Assembly: GCA_963969595.1 (NCBI GenBank)
Contig: OZ018416.1
Coordinates: 8,386,065 to 8,450,064, forward strand
DNA from: Neckera pumila
Taxonomy: Eukaryota; Streptophyta; Bryopsida; Hypnales; Neckeraceae
DNA length: 64,000 nt
Direction: 5' to 3'
Made by a program: the position numbers and the translations under genes. Under the pieces are notes generated by a model. The model did no database searches, was not told the DNA's origin, and saw only the letters and a list, made by a program, of their open reading frames with translations. Below, in pieces: positions 13,271-23,790 of the stretch; the first letter of the stretch is position 1, and the number at the start of each line of letters is the position of its first letter.

Positions 13271-14233
13271 GATGGTGATTATATCCCTTTGAAAATTGAG
13301 TTGAATAGTTTGGTTGCATTGCATTCTAATGAGCCTAGCGGAACTTCAATCACTGGTGCATACAAAGCTTGGGTTTGTAAATTTGAGGTGCAAAATGGAG
13401 CGGTGACTCAAATCAAAGTCCAGCATGCGTACATGCAGCGTGAACTGAGGATGAACCCTGCAAGACCAGTGACACAATCTAGCGCTTGCAACTGTACGTG
13501 AAATCTCTAAAATCCAACTCTCATTTAAATTACAGCTTCAAATTGTGGAAATTGAAAGTATTATTTTATCTAATGCTTGGCTCATTATTTGATCAAAGTT
13601 TTCCTTATTATTGTCTAACAGATTTGTACCCATGTTGTTACAAAGATTGGATTAGCCCTGATAGTATCCGACAAGTGCTTTGTGTTGTGCATGCTGATAT
13701 TAGGGAAGCTAGTCGAGGATCTCGGAATCACAGACAGTTACTGCAAGACTCTATTTTTTTCTACAATGCTGAAAAACATTCCGCATGGTAACAACGCCAA
13801 TGACTATGGCTACACAAATCCAATTCCTTTGCCAGATTTCAATGATGCAACGTGGCCTTTACCTGATATGACAACTACAGAAGCATTTCGTGCACAAATG
13901 AGAGAAGATTTTACACGTGCTTGCAAGCCAAGCACTGGAAGCAAAGTAACACAAATTAGTTGGTTCATGCCAATTAATGTTATGGTAGACCTTTTTGCTG
14001 TAGCTAACAATATTCATAGAACGCCCACATTGTTTGTCTTCAAACAAATTTCAGAAGAGCTCTTTGCTTCATTAATGGATAGTGGGTGGAACAAGTCAAT
14101 AGTATTGATGGCAGACAAAATCAAATGCACTATTGATCCCCGCTCTGTGCTTTTTAAATACTACATAGGGAGGTCAATACTATATGCAAATTTCCAATTC
14201 AACAGATTGAGGCTCAAAATTGGGGGTATATAG
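13271..14233 (+). pseudogene. Uncharacterised coding remnant, two exons, probably frameshifted
   Basis: I do not recognise the protein. Open sequence from about 13271 runs to 13493 and is followed by a well-formed 128-bp AT-rich intron (donor GTACGTG at 13494, acceptor TAACAG ending 13621). Splicing continues into a frame that stops at 13789-13791. A second frame, open across the same exon from 13622 and continuing to a stop at 14231-14233, has much the more protein-like composition (for example NPIPLPDFNDATWPLPDM and TPTLFVFKQISEELF). Switching between the two would need a frameshift near 13750-13790 or a missed intron. No signal peptide, membrane segment or known motif is visible. It lies directly behind the FKBP pseudogene in the same orientation, but its content does not look like the TPR part of such a protein. 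Confidence 0.4.
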
Positions 14234-14449
14234 TCACTTCAAAAATTGAGTCTATCTTGTCTTCAAGTTCACTCTATGCATCATAAGTTGAAAATGAATG
14301 GACAAAATTCAAATGAGCAAACACAAATGTTGTAGTATCCTTTGTGCACTACAATCCATAAAAAAATTTGAAGTGAAAAGCAATTGTAGTTTGGAAGTAA
14401 ATGAATTCCAAAGCTAACCACCCCATAGACTCAGTTGTACGGGTCATTT

Positions 14450-15375
14450 ATATAAATTATTAATACATTATACTTTATTATATAATATACTATATTATGT
14501 ATAATATAGTATATTATGTATAACATATCGTAATATAATTATTATAATGTTAACATACATATTTAATGAAACATTACAATATATACATATATTTTAATAA
14601 TAATAACACATTATATGTTATAATGCATTATTATCACATATAATATTAATATTATAATATATTATGATAATTATATTGTGGATATAATATAATATATATA
14701 ATAGTTAATATGTTATATGTTTATATTATAATGTATCGTTAATACGATGTAATCATTATGTATTAGTAATCTATTAATTATTATATAATATGTATTAATT
14801 ATTATGTATATAATACATGTTAAATTATCATATGATTATTATTGATATTAATATAATATTATTATACGTATTTATATTAATACATTAGTATATATTATTA
14901 CGTTATTATGTTACGTTATACTATAATTTTCATAGTATCATAACATATTATATGTTATGTTATGTTAAGATAATATATGTGTATTGTATAGTTATATTAT
15001 ATCAAGGTTGTCACACCGGGCGTTCCAGGGTCATCAAACGTCCTAGACGGACGGACGGTCTGGACGGGTTTGCACAAAAATCAAAATCATGGAGTTGGGC
15101 GACTGGGTGGAAACTTAATGGATAAAGTCAACTATACGTTGACTACATTGGACGAACGGACGGGCAAAACTCAACCGGACGGGCGGTCTAGTGTGATAAC
15201 CTTGTATTATATTGTACACTAATATTAGTATACTTAACATATAATATTACATTATATAATAGTTATATACATATATTATATAATGTTTATAATATTAACA
15301 TATATATATATGTTAATTAACATTACGGTATTAATATTACAATAAATATATTGTTAATATTAACGTAACCTAGTA
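14450..15375. repeat. TA-rich low-complexity tract
   Basis: Nearly all A and T, with many short palindromes of the tataatatatta type and no coding potential. It is interrupted only by the GC-richer hAT-like MITE at 15003-15204. Such tracts are common landing sites for transposons. Confidence 0.85.
15003..15204. mobile_element. hAT-like MITE, 202 bp, with 8-bp target-site duplication
   Basis: Terminal inverted repeats CAAGGTTGTCACAC (left) and the reverse complement of gtgtgataaccttg (right) differ by one base. The flanks at 14995-15002 and 15205-15212 are both tattatat, an 8-bp direct duplication as expected for hAT transposons, though the site is so AT-rich that chance is possible. The interior is GC-rich with repeated GACGG motifs. 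No coding capacity. Confidence 0.8.
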
Positions 15376-15589
15376 TGTTTTTATTGTTATGGGTTATTGG
15401 TTATATTATTATTAGTGTTTTATTCAAATGTTATATTTTATGTATGTGTTATTTATATTATATGTGTTATTTTAAATATATAATTATGTCTCAGCTACCT
15501 TCCCTCTTTTACTATATGTATACAGATCTTTCTGACCCTGACTCACTCAAATTGCATCTATCTAGTATTTCCTTGTCCGCTATTCGTAG

Positions 15590-16198
15590 AAGCACAATGA
15601 TGGCGAGCACAATGATGATGAGTGTGTCGTCTAGTGACTTCCCTCCGCTGCCTCCACTCACAGATTCGGAAAAATTGGAATATGTCATGAAGGAGGTTGA
15701 GTTTCTCAAGAAACAGTATTCACATCATCTCAAATTTCAAAAAAATTCTAAGTTTTTGTGTACTCAAGATCTTATCATATGTGCCGAGGAGATTTGGAGG
15801 TGGTGTGCCGGCAAGGAAGAGAGACTGGGGACGGAATGCTGATGTGGAAAAATAGCGTCAAAAAATTTCTTCAGGGAAGTTTCTACACCTCCTTTTTTTT
15901 TGTGTACATACAGGTAATCTAGAAAATTCTAATGCATTGTTGTAATGTTCAGTAAACAGGGGTTGTTATGTGCATGAGCCATGATATTAAAGGGATGGAG
16001 AATATTTCAAGAGAGTGTATTCTAGCGCAGAATGATACAGTGCATTTTACAACAATTGAGGCTCTTGACGAAGCTGTCCGTCATACCGAGAGTTCAATTG
16101 CAATGTTTTCTAATTTCAAGACTAGTCACAAGAGCCAGTGCACGACAGTTCTTAATTATCAGCAATTTAAGATCTATCTTCCGAAGAACTTTGTATAG
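15590..16198 (+). other. Two short uncharacterised coding-like segments
   Basis: 15590-15842 encodes a peptide with the stretch SSSDFPPLPPLTDSEKLEYV followed by a charged helical segment KEVEFLKKQ and the end AEEIWRWCAGKEERLGTEC. 15968-16198 encodes about 76 residues beginning MCMSHDIKGMENISRECILA. Both have composition unlike the AT-rich surroundings, and a GTACATACAG-like junction lies between them, so they may be exon relics of one gene. I recognise no family. They lie upstream of the F-box pseudogene on the same strand. Confidence 0.25.
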
Positions 16199-17882
16199 TT
16201 TTCTCTCTGGCGCTTCAACGAACTCTTGATCTTTAAGTCTATCCCTCCCTCCGTGCAGTGCTTTGCATATGCTACTGAGTTAGAAGCAAGCAAAAACTCT
16301 GGATAGAAAGACTACTTGGATAAACTGTAATCCGAACTGAGATGTTCTTGACCTCGTTCTAGCCTTCCGGCGCTTTCATTTCTTTCATTTCAATGTAAAA
16401 CTATTTTGTTAGGAAATACACCTTCGTAGAATCCTTAGGATCTCTTTGCACTTCACACTTGCATTTGTTTGTCTCCTTTTATTATTGGATCCTATGGCTT
16501 AGTTTTGAGATGATCTCCCTGGTATACTAATCAAAAGCAGAGGAGCAGATTTTGAACTCTAAGACACGGGAATTGTCTTTGACAATTACACGTCGTTTTG
16601 TTTTCGATTATTTGTGACCTATTGGCAGTCTGTTTTTCATTCCTTAGGATTTTTTCATGATTAGAGCTTCAGGAGAAGCTAGCTAGGGTTTTGAATTAAG
16701 GATTGTACTGTGATTGTAAATCATCATTGAGCGGCAATGAGCGGGGAAAATAGCAGCAATGACTACATGGAGACTGATTCTGTGTCTATTTCTAGTAGCG
16801 ACCTAGTGCAATCATTAGCTTCTTTGTTTGTGGTTAATGCCTCAAGGAAGCATGGAGGTTTTGAGAAAGGAGAGCCTGGGAAGTCATCCCTAAATTTGCG
16901 TCCTTAATTGCGCCAAGCTTCTTCCGGCTCTGGTGTGTGTGCAAACGCTGGAATGAGATCATGAATGAAAAAAGCTTTCTCTTGATCTGCTCGAGAGTTC
17001 CCTCCCAAGGGTCGTTGTTCCTTATGTTTGCAGATCCGCTGTAGCAAAAGTGTGCAGCTTACGATCCTACATCATAGAAATGGCACTTGCTACCTCATTT
17101 GGTTTTTTTCTCTTGTCCGTATTTTAAATCTGTTGCAGTGGCCACTGCGAGAGGATTGTTGTGTCTTGCGGCACTATAAAAAACCCGTGTTTTTTTTTAT
17201 CCCTAGATTTTGTATGCTGATGTCGCGATTGGTGTCTTGAAATGTCTACGTGGATGTCCAAAAAATCGCGTTGCTCAAGACTTGGATTTGACATCAGATT
17301 TGACGTCGGACATCAACATGCTGGGGGACCTGATGTCCCAAAAAAATGGGTCAACAGGGTCCTCAAAGGCCACCATGTGGCTGCCACCTAAGCACCACAT
17401 GTACACAAGCAGCCACGTAGGAAACTTTTTCATCCATTTTTTACCATGATGTGGCATCTGAGGTGGCATGTGGCGTGACGGCAGGAAAAGTGATGTGGCA
17501 TCTAGCAAGGATGATGTGGCATGCCACGTCAGCATATTTTTTTGTTGTCTAAGAATTTTCTTACTATCTTTGAAGACGTCAACATAGACATCTATATGTT
17601 TTCTGAGACATCAACTCAAACGTCTAGACGTTTTCATAGACGTATTTTGAAACATTACCGTAGACGTCCAAATTTCTTGTAACATCAATGTAAACATCTA
17701 CTTTTCATCATGAATACCTCTGGCAATGTTTGGTATAATCTAGGAAAACAAAATGATGTCACATTAAACATTCATGGAATGGAATGGACTATTCAGCATG
17801 ATGTTAATATGGACAGTCTCACATGTCTTATATGATGTCCCTCATGCATGTCATAATGTCCAATATAACATGTCATACACAA

Positions 17883-18022
17883 TATACCATATATTATACA
17901 TCATTCATCATATACCATACACTATACATCATACATCATATACCATATACTATACATCATACATCATATACCATACACTATACATCATACATCATATACC
18001 ATATATAATATGTCATATAAAA
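17883..18022. repeat. 28-bp minisatellite, about five units
   Basis: tataccata recurs at 17883, 17911, 17939, 17967 and 17995, a strict 28-bp period with a few substitutions between units. Open frames across it (17774-18121) are repetitive translations and not genes. It lies inside the CACTA element. Confidence 0.9.
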
Positions 18023-18100
18023 TACATCATAATTAGCAATTATGTCACATGGCTTCAAAAGCCGCTTGATGTGAATTTATGGAAGGGAAAAGATGAGCTC

Positions 18101-18700
18101 TTTATACAAGTGAAGTGGTAGAGGGGAAGACAAACTATATGAGACATTGAAAACACTGGATTTAAATTTTGGTGGAGCAGCACACAGACATCTAGTAGAA
18201 TGTTTTTTGCATGTCTTAAAGGCTGCTCTGATGACGTCTCTATAGATGTTATACCAATTGTGACTATGTTTCTTAAAACATCTAGAAGTCTACAAAAACA
18301 TACAAGAAAACATCTCAACATTTTATAATATGTCTTTAGTGACATCTTTACGTCTACTTAAACATCTCTAATACAAGTGTAGAAAACGCAAAGATTGTTA
18401 TTTTATACAAGTGGAGTAGTAGAAGGGAAGACAAACTATATGGGACATTGAAAACACTGAATTTAAATTTTGGTAGAGCAACATACAGACATCCAATAGG
18501 ATGTTTTTTGTATGTCTCAAAGGCCGCTCTGATGATGTCTCCATAGACGTTATGTCGATTGTGACTATGTTTCCTAAAACACCTAGAAGTCTACAAAAAT
18601 GTCCAAGAAAACATCTCAACATTTTATAAGATGTCTCCAGTGACATCTCTACGTCTACTTAGACATCTCCAAAATAAGTGTAGAAAATGCAAAGAGACAG
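18101..18700. repeat. 301-bp tandem duplication inside the CACTA element
   Basis: tttatacaag begins at 18101 and again at 18402, and the following roughly 300 bases match closely in both copies (gacaaactatatg, acagacatc, catctcaacattttata). Each copy carries many GACATC/GACGTC motifs, so the duplication multiplied subterminal-type repeats. Confidence 0.88.
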
Positions 18701-19214
18701 CCCCACTATGCTGACGTGATATGCCACATTAGTATAATTTTATGCCACGTCAACTAATTTATAAGTAGCATGCGACGTCATATGCCACATCAATTAATTT
18801 ATAAGTAGTATGCGACGTCATATGCCACATCATCTTATTTTCTCCAAAAGCTGCCCAGAGGCTGTCCAATTCCTTTTTTTTAACCTTGGTTAGACTTTTA
18901 TCCAAGGAAAAAGTAATTTTCAAAAAATTATCCTCCTTGAAATTTTTCCCCCAAAGCTGACGTAGCCATCCATATTTTTGTGGACGCCTTGTTGGACATC
19001 AATGAGTCCTTAAAAATGTCATCAAAAATCTCAATGTTCTTGTAACATCAATTGGTTCCATTCAAATTTTCCACAGTCATCTGGAACATCTTTGAAAATT
19101 TATCCTAAACTGCAATCCTCTTCTTTAACGGTGTCCTGATGGAAATTCTTCCATAATGTAAATATTAGATTTAATCTTTATTAACTCTATATACAATATT
19201 TAATAAAAGTGATT

Positions 19215-19465
19215 TGGTCGTGGTGAGAACCACGGTTATTAAGGGCAGTTTGCACCTTATAGGCGCTCACTGTTCTTGTCACATGCACAGCTCAGGGGGG
19301 TAGGTAGCAGGTTGGCTGGTACAACCTTCCTGCCTCACTAGTGTGCTAAGCCGTCGACTGTCCAAGCCAATCAACAAGCCATCGGGATTTGAACCTGAAT
19401 CGATAGATTTCGGGCCCGGATCAGCTAGTGACCTTTGACCACCGCTTCTCCAGCCAACCAAGTCT
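19215..19465 (-). repeat. tRNA-derived SINE-like segment
   Basis: Read on the minus strand it contains an A-box-like stretch (TGGCTGGAGAAGCGGTGG near 19453) and a clear polymerase III B box GGTTCAAATCC (19385-19395 complement), separated by about 60 bases, followed by unrelated body sequence. It cannot form a normal tRNA cloverleaf with paired acceptor ends, so a SINE is a better reading than a tRNA gene. It is nested in the CACTA element. Confidence 0.55.
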
Positions 19466-21289
19466 ATATCTTGGCGATTAGAGATTTATTTTAGAACCTT
19501 TAGTACGACTTTACAGCATATAGAGGCCTTTGACAAGGATCTTTAGTAATCCCTTAGTTTTTATTTTATTAGGTCCAGATTGGAGATGGTTTAAATATTG
19601 GCCTTCTGATTAAATAAAATGGCTAGGGAATGCAGATATATGGTAGTGTGAAGAGGGCAAGAGAATAAACTTATCTTTTGGATGGATTTTAGGGATAAGA
19701 GTATGGGCTGATGTGCTCCACTCTCACTTTAGAAAGAGAAAAAAGAAAGATAAGGAGATTCCTTGTGTATGTTGAGGGGGGGGGGGGGGAAAGGTGTGTG
19801 TCGTTTTTTTTTTTTTGAAGAGAACCGAATTTCAAGGAGAGAGATCTCCATATATATGAAAGTTTTTGAAATGAAAATTTGTGAGTTTGTTCCTTGTGAA
19901 ATTAGATTTTCAAAATGAGTTTGCAAGCTTGATTTGAAGGATTATTGAGAGAGTTGTGATAGTTTGAAAGTAGAAAGTTTGCAGTTACCCAACTATGAGG
20001 AGCCGAGATTTTCGAGGCCTACAACAAATGGACAATAGTTTGAATTTGTATGAGATTTTGTGAGGTTCAAGATTATGTGATTAGCTTTTCAAAAACTTAT
20101 TATACTTCATAATTAAAATATTTTTGAGGGAGATATGGAGATTCGAAGGTGGAGAGGTTTGTTGCCTCTAAAGAATGAAGTCCGAGACTTGTTCTGTCTA
20201 TATTGTTTGGACAATAGCTTAGAATGAGCTGAATTTTAGAGGAGTGTTAGTATATTTTGTTAGCTTTCCAAAAAGCTAAGAAAATTAACATTTGAAGTTG
20301 TGAGGCATCTATAGCATTAGTTTGAAGTTCAAAGGTATTTTTGGAGTTAGTTTTCGGTTTTCTTGTTGTATTTTTGAACACTTCAAGAATACAAGATAAG
20401 GAGAAATGAAGAGATGAAAACTTGAAGACTCTTCTGTATTGTGGCTTGTGGCCCGATTTGTTTATTTGTTATTCCCAGCCGATTTTGGAGGCTAGTTGTT
20501 TTTTCTTTCTGTATTGTAAACTTGTTGCGGGCTCTGTGGGAATCCAAGAATAGTCCCATTTTGTGTTTGTGGCGACAAAGTGGGATTGATCACTCACATG
20601 ATCGATTTTATATGTTGTTCCCACCGGCGAAGCACGATTGCTGGTCACCGTGGGTTTGAAGTTTAAAAGCCCATCATCCGGACGGCATCTCATGTTATGC
20701 TGTCCCGTTTTACCCGTCCGAGGCCCGTGGTTTCTTATTACCTACCTGACCGAATCCTAACCTGTTTAGAGCCAACACAGGATAGGCCAACGAAGAGGAG
20801 TTTGAAGATCAAAGTTTGAAAATTGAAGATCCAAAGACACGAAAGTTGTTTGAAGTCCTTGGCTAACTTATTCTAGTTGCAGCCAAATACCATGTGTATT
20901 TCCAAAGCACGCTCCTCTCAACCCGACAATGGCTTGATGTCTCAGCGGGCATAGTATATTAGGCCTTGGACATCGCATGTTTGGGGCAGACATTAAAAAA
21001 AAAACGGATTTCTTATAGTGCGGGAACAGGCTCTCAAAACCTCTTGCACTTGATGCCAAGCTGGTTTGTCATTGAATAAGTTCGCTGGGAGAGGAGGTAG
21101 CCGCAAACTCATTAAAGGTTTGGCCGCATCTTTGACTATCAATCACATGTTCTTTCATCGATTTCGGTACTTTTTTTTATTCAATTTCCTTACAAAGGTA
21201 TTTTACAAATTTTGATAGTTTGATTCTAAATTTATGATCTGTTTTACCCAAGAAACAAACCTTAAATCTAAAATATTAATATCTTTTAT

Positions 21290-21779
21290 ATAGAATTAAA
21301 ATGCACTAATCCCAATGGGGAGATTGTTCTAGCAAAAATACTAAACCATGTGGACCTATTTTTTCGAAAAATTGTAAAAATTGCATTAAAAAATGAACCC
21401 TATAGTTATTTTTTCTAGGAAAATGGTGTAAGTGCCCGGAAAATAAGATTGTCATAATTTTCTCACAACAAATCCACTTGGTATGAATCAAAGTTTTCCA
21501 AATAGAAAAAATTATAATATATAGGGAAAAAATTCAAAAAAAAATTCAATTCTTGCAAAATTTTTTCTGTTGCCCCCTCCTCTCCTTTGTATTGAGCTAA
21601 TTTGGGCATAACTTTTGTTTGCAGGCACCAATTGAAAAAAGAATCATATTCCCACAAAACTTATCAATTTTTCTATCTTCCAAAAAAGTTTCAAAAGATC
21701 AGGATAAAAATTGAGTTCAAAGGTACCTGCCCAAAATCCCAAATGTCCGTCAAGTGGACAATGGTTCTTCAGGGGTTAA
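21290..21779 (+). mobile_element. TTAA-ended element, copy B (5-prime truncated)
   Basis: Matches copy A from about its base 330 onward (ggggagattgttctag, attgcattaaaaaatgaa, ctgttgccccctcc, caattgaaaaaagaatcata). It ends with cttcaggggttaa at 21779. The 5-prime TTAA end is missing or unrecognisable. Confidence 0.65.
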
Positions 21780-21955
21780 GGCTAAAAACAACATTTTGAA
21801 AACCAATTTTGCGCTACTAGTAGAATTTGGTGCACTCCTAGCATTCTTAAAACTTTGAATTTTAGAGCCTTTTTTAAAGTGTAGCCCTTTTTGAATATTG
21901 AAAAGTATAATTTTTTAGGCATTTTCAAAGAGCACTACTAGTCAATTAATCCCTA

Positions 21956-22855
21956 AATGACCAACATGCATTTTTGGGCTACATAGATATTTTGGGCAGG
22001 CATGTGTGGCTAGAGATTTACATATTTTTGGTCCAAATCTTAATAAATGGTGGGGTCAAGGAATATCTTTCATATGCAATAAATTTCATGACATTTGGAA
22101 ATGTGACTCAAAAGTTCTGGCCTAATATGTTAATTTTTTTTTGTAACTAGGCAATTCGGCTAGATCATAAAAAATCACTTTTTTCAAAAACAAAAATTTG
22201 AAATTGGTTCAATTCTAGACTTATATATAGGTAAAAAGCTTTAAATCATCCCATTTTGATCAATGAGTCAAAAATTATGAAGATTTTTAGTTTGCGAGCA
22301 AATAGGGATTCTCTACTCTAAAATAAACTTTGAAGTCCTTTATCTTATAAATTTTCAATATAGATTATTTATTACAACATTGCTACCATTGGGATTGGAA
22401 TTTTTTCAATTCCATAATTAAATTCTTGACAATTTAGTATTTTGAATCATTCTCTACTACTATTTACTTACTAATTTTTTCCTGTATGTTGTACAATTCC
22501 AAATGAAATAAAGTTTTTTAAGCATGTAGCCAGCTTATCTAGGAAAAAGAATCCAAAGAAGCACCATCATTTTAGACATTTTTTTGTCGAAAAGTGAGCT
22601 TGTGAAGTGCTGCTTCCCTGTTTTTTGCAGGACCAAAAAAATGATTGCAGTGAATTTGAATGCTTATATCTTGCAATCCACGCAATATAAATTCCTGAAA
22701 TTTTTATCACATGTTTTCAAGTCAGCATACTACAAGATTCTACGGTGACATGTGTCAAAAAAAGTTTTTTTTTCAAAATTGGATACTTGAACTAAAAAAT
22801 GGCAGTTTTTGAGTGTTTTTCAATGAAAACATAGTCATGGAACTTTAGAGGTTAA
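21956..22855 (-). mobile_element. TTAA-ended element, copy H (900 bp)
   Basis: Ends are TTAATCCCTAAATGACC at 21956 and catggaactttagaggttaa at 22855. The right 200 bases match copy G in the same orientation (tgcaatccacgcaat, gattctac, gagtgttttt). No coding capacity. Confidence 0.68.
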
Positions 22856-22899
22856 TTCTTGAGTGTGAGGTTGTCATTTTGTAGGCATTTAGTTTATGC

Positions 22900-23790
22900 C
22901 TAAAACTATGTGTGGCCCTTTGTTCCACTTCTCAAAGCATCATCTCCTTCAATCAGAGAATATTCAAAGAGATGCCAAAAATAAGAATGAACAGTGTCGA
23001 TTGACCCCTTTAGTCATTTCATTTGTCTTTTGATTGATGATTACATGGATGGAGGGGGAACTATTACTTGGAGTTGTTTTATTGGTCCAAAATAGCAGTT
23101 GAATACCAAATTTGACCAATTCGCAACATCACAAGGTACAAACAAGAAGATCATTTTGGGACAAAAAATTAAGCCAACAAGAAGATCATTTTAGGATGGA
23201 GGGAGTAATATGTATACAGTTGAGTACATTGTATGAAGTCAAATGTATCCAAACCAAATGAGATAAAATGAATCAAATTGATATTTCCACCAATGAAGAA
23301 ACATTACAAATTGCAACTGGTGAACTGAAGCCAGAGAAGCCACTCAGAGAAGGTAAAATCAAATCCCAAGTCACATGGGCAGTGATCATGGGCATGATGG
23401 CGGAAACAAACAAGAGCCATGAGGGAGCACCAGGCTGGAAGTGGTGGGGAAACCCTAAAATAAGAAACGGGGGCTTTGGCTTGTCAGGCCGCACGGGGGC
23501 TCCACCAACCTACGAAACCCTATAAAAAGAAAGCGACAAAGGAAGAAAAAGTAAAAGAAAAAACATTCCTAACTGTGCCCATTGATCACGGCAGCACTCC
23601 CGAATTGGCAACCCCGAGCGTTTCTTAAGCTTTTTAAAAGCTAGCTACTTAGCGTCCTAGTAGTCTCCTAGCTAGATCCTCTTCGAAGATTGTGCACCTC
23701 TCGCACCATCGATTTTCAGTTAAGTCCTGTGTTTCCGGTTTTCAACGAGGACTTTGGGTTTTTCTGAGAATAATTGGTGTCAGAGTCACC
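22900..23790 (+). mobile_element. LTR-retrotransposon end with TATA box and primer-binding site
   Basis: TTGGTGTCAGAGTC at 23774-23787 is close to the common plant primer-binding site TTGGTATCAGAGC, complementary to initiator methionine tRNA. Upstream lies a TATA box (ctataaaaag at 23520) followed by a GC-richer leader, as in the U3-R-U5 part of an LTR. The left LTR boundary is not resolved, and no gag, protease, polymerase or second LTR follows, so this is a fragment. A copy of aacaagaagatcatttt is repeated at 23132 and 23179, and the latter runs into ggatggagggagta, which resembles a Stowaway MITE end. Confidence 0.5.

Larger units (their letters stand above)
17172..21020. mobile_element. 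Complete non-autonomous CACTA (En/Spm) element, 3849 bp
   Basis: The left end is CACTATAAAAAACCCGTG; the right end read inward is CACTATAAGAAATCCGTT (15 of 18 identical, then a T-run on both sides). The flanks 17169-17171 and 21021-21023 are both CGG, the 3-bp duplication expected for this superfamily. Subterminal regions are dense in GATGTC/GACATC/GACGTC motifs, the usual transposase-binding type of repeat. The interior holds no transposase, only a 28-bp minisatellite (17883-18022), a 301-bp tandem duplication (18101-18700), a SINE-like segment (19215-19465), a poly-G/poly-T run near 19780-19815 and a sequence TGGCGACAAAGTGGGA at 20570 that resembles a retroelement primer-binding site. Confidence 0.92.
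16737..21110 (+). pseudogene. F-box protein pseudogene, split by the CACTA element at 17172-21020
   Basis: An ATG at 16737 opens a Ser-rich N terminus (MSGENSSNDYMETDSVS). A frameshift near 16880 leads to VIPKFASLIAPSFF and then RLWCVCKRWNEIM, the second half of an F-box, followed by CSRVPSQGSLFLMFAD as in plant F-box/kelch proteins. In-frame stops follow at about 17040 and 17073, with AAYDPTS and KWHLLP still readable, then ATARGLLCLA up to 17171. There the CACTA element begins; after it, from 21024, the frame resumes as GTGSQNLLHLMPSWFVIE and stops. An F-box protein would act as substrate adaptor of an SCF ubiquitin ligase. Here the gene is dead from point lesions as well as the insertion. 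Where the 3-prime remnant ends is uncertain. Confidence 0.8.

Noticed and set aside
14450..15375. TA-rich tract as an organelle-DNA insertion or origin
   Set aside because: No organelle gene or conserved origin motif is present; simple TA-rich low-complexity sequence explains it.
17883..18022. Regular repeats resembling a CRISPR array
   Set aside because: The units are contiguous with no spacers and the genome is a eukaryotic nuclear one.
17774..18121. Open frame of 115 codons with many His, Ile and Tyr residues
   Set aside because: It is the translation of the 28-bp minisatellite inside the CACTA element.
19384..19460. A possible tRNA gene on the minus strand
   Set aside because: The B box is good, but acceptor and anticodon stems do not pair, so a SINE-like module is preferred.
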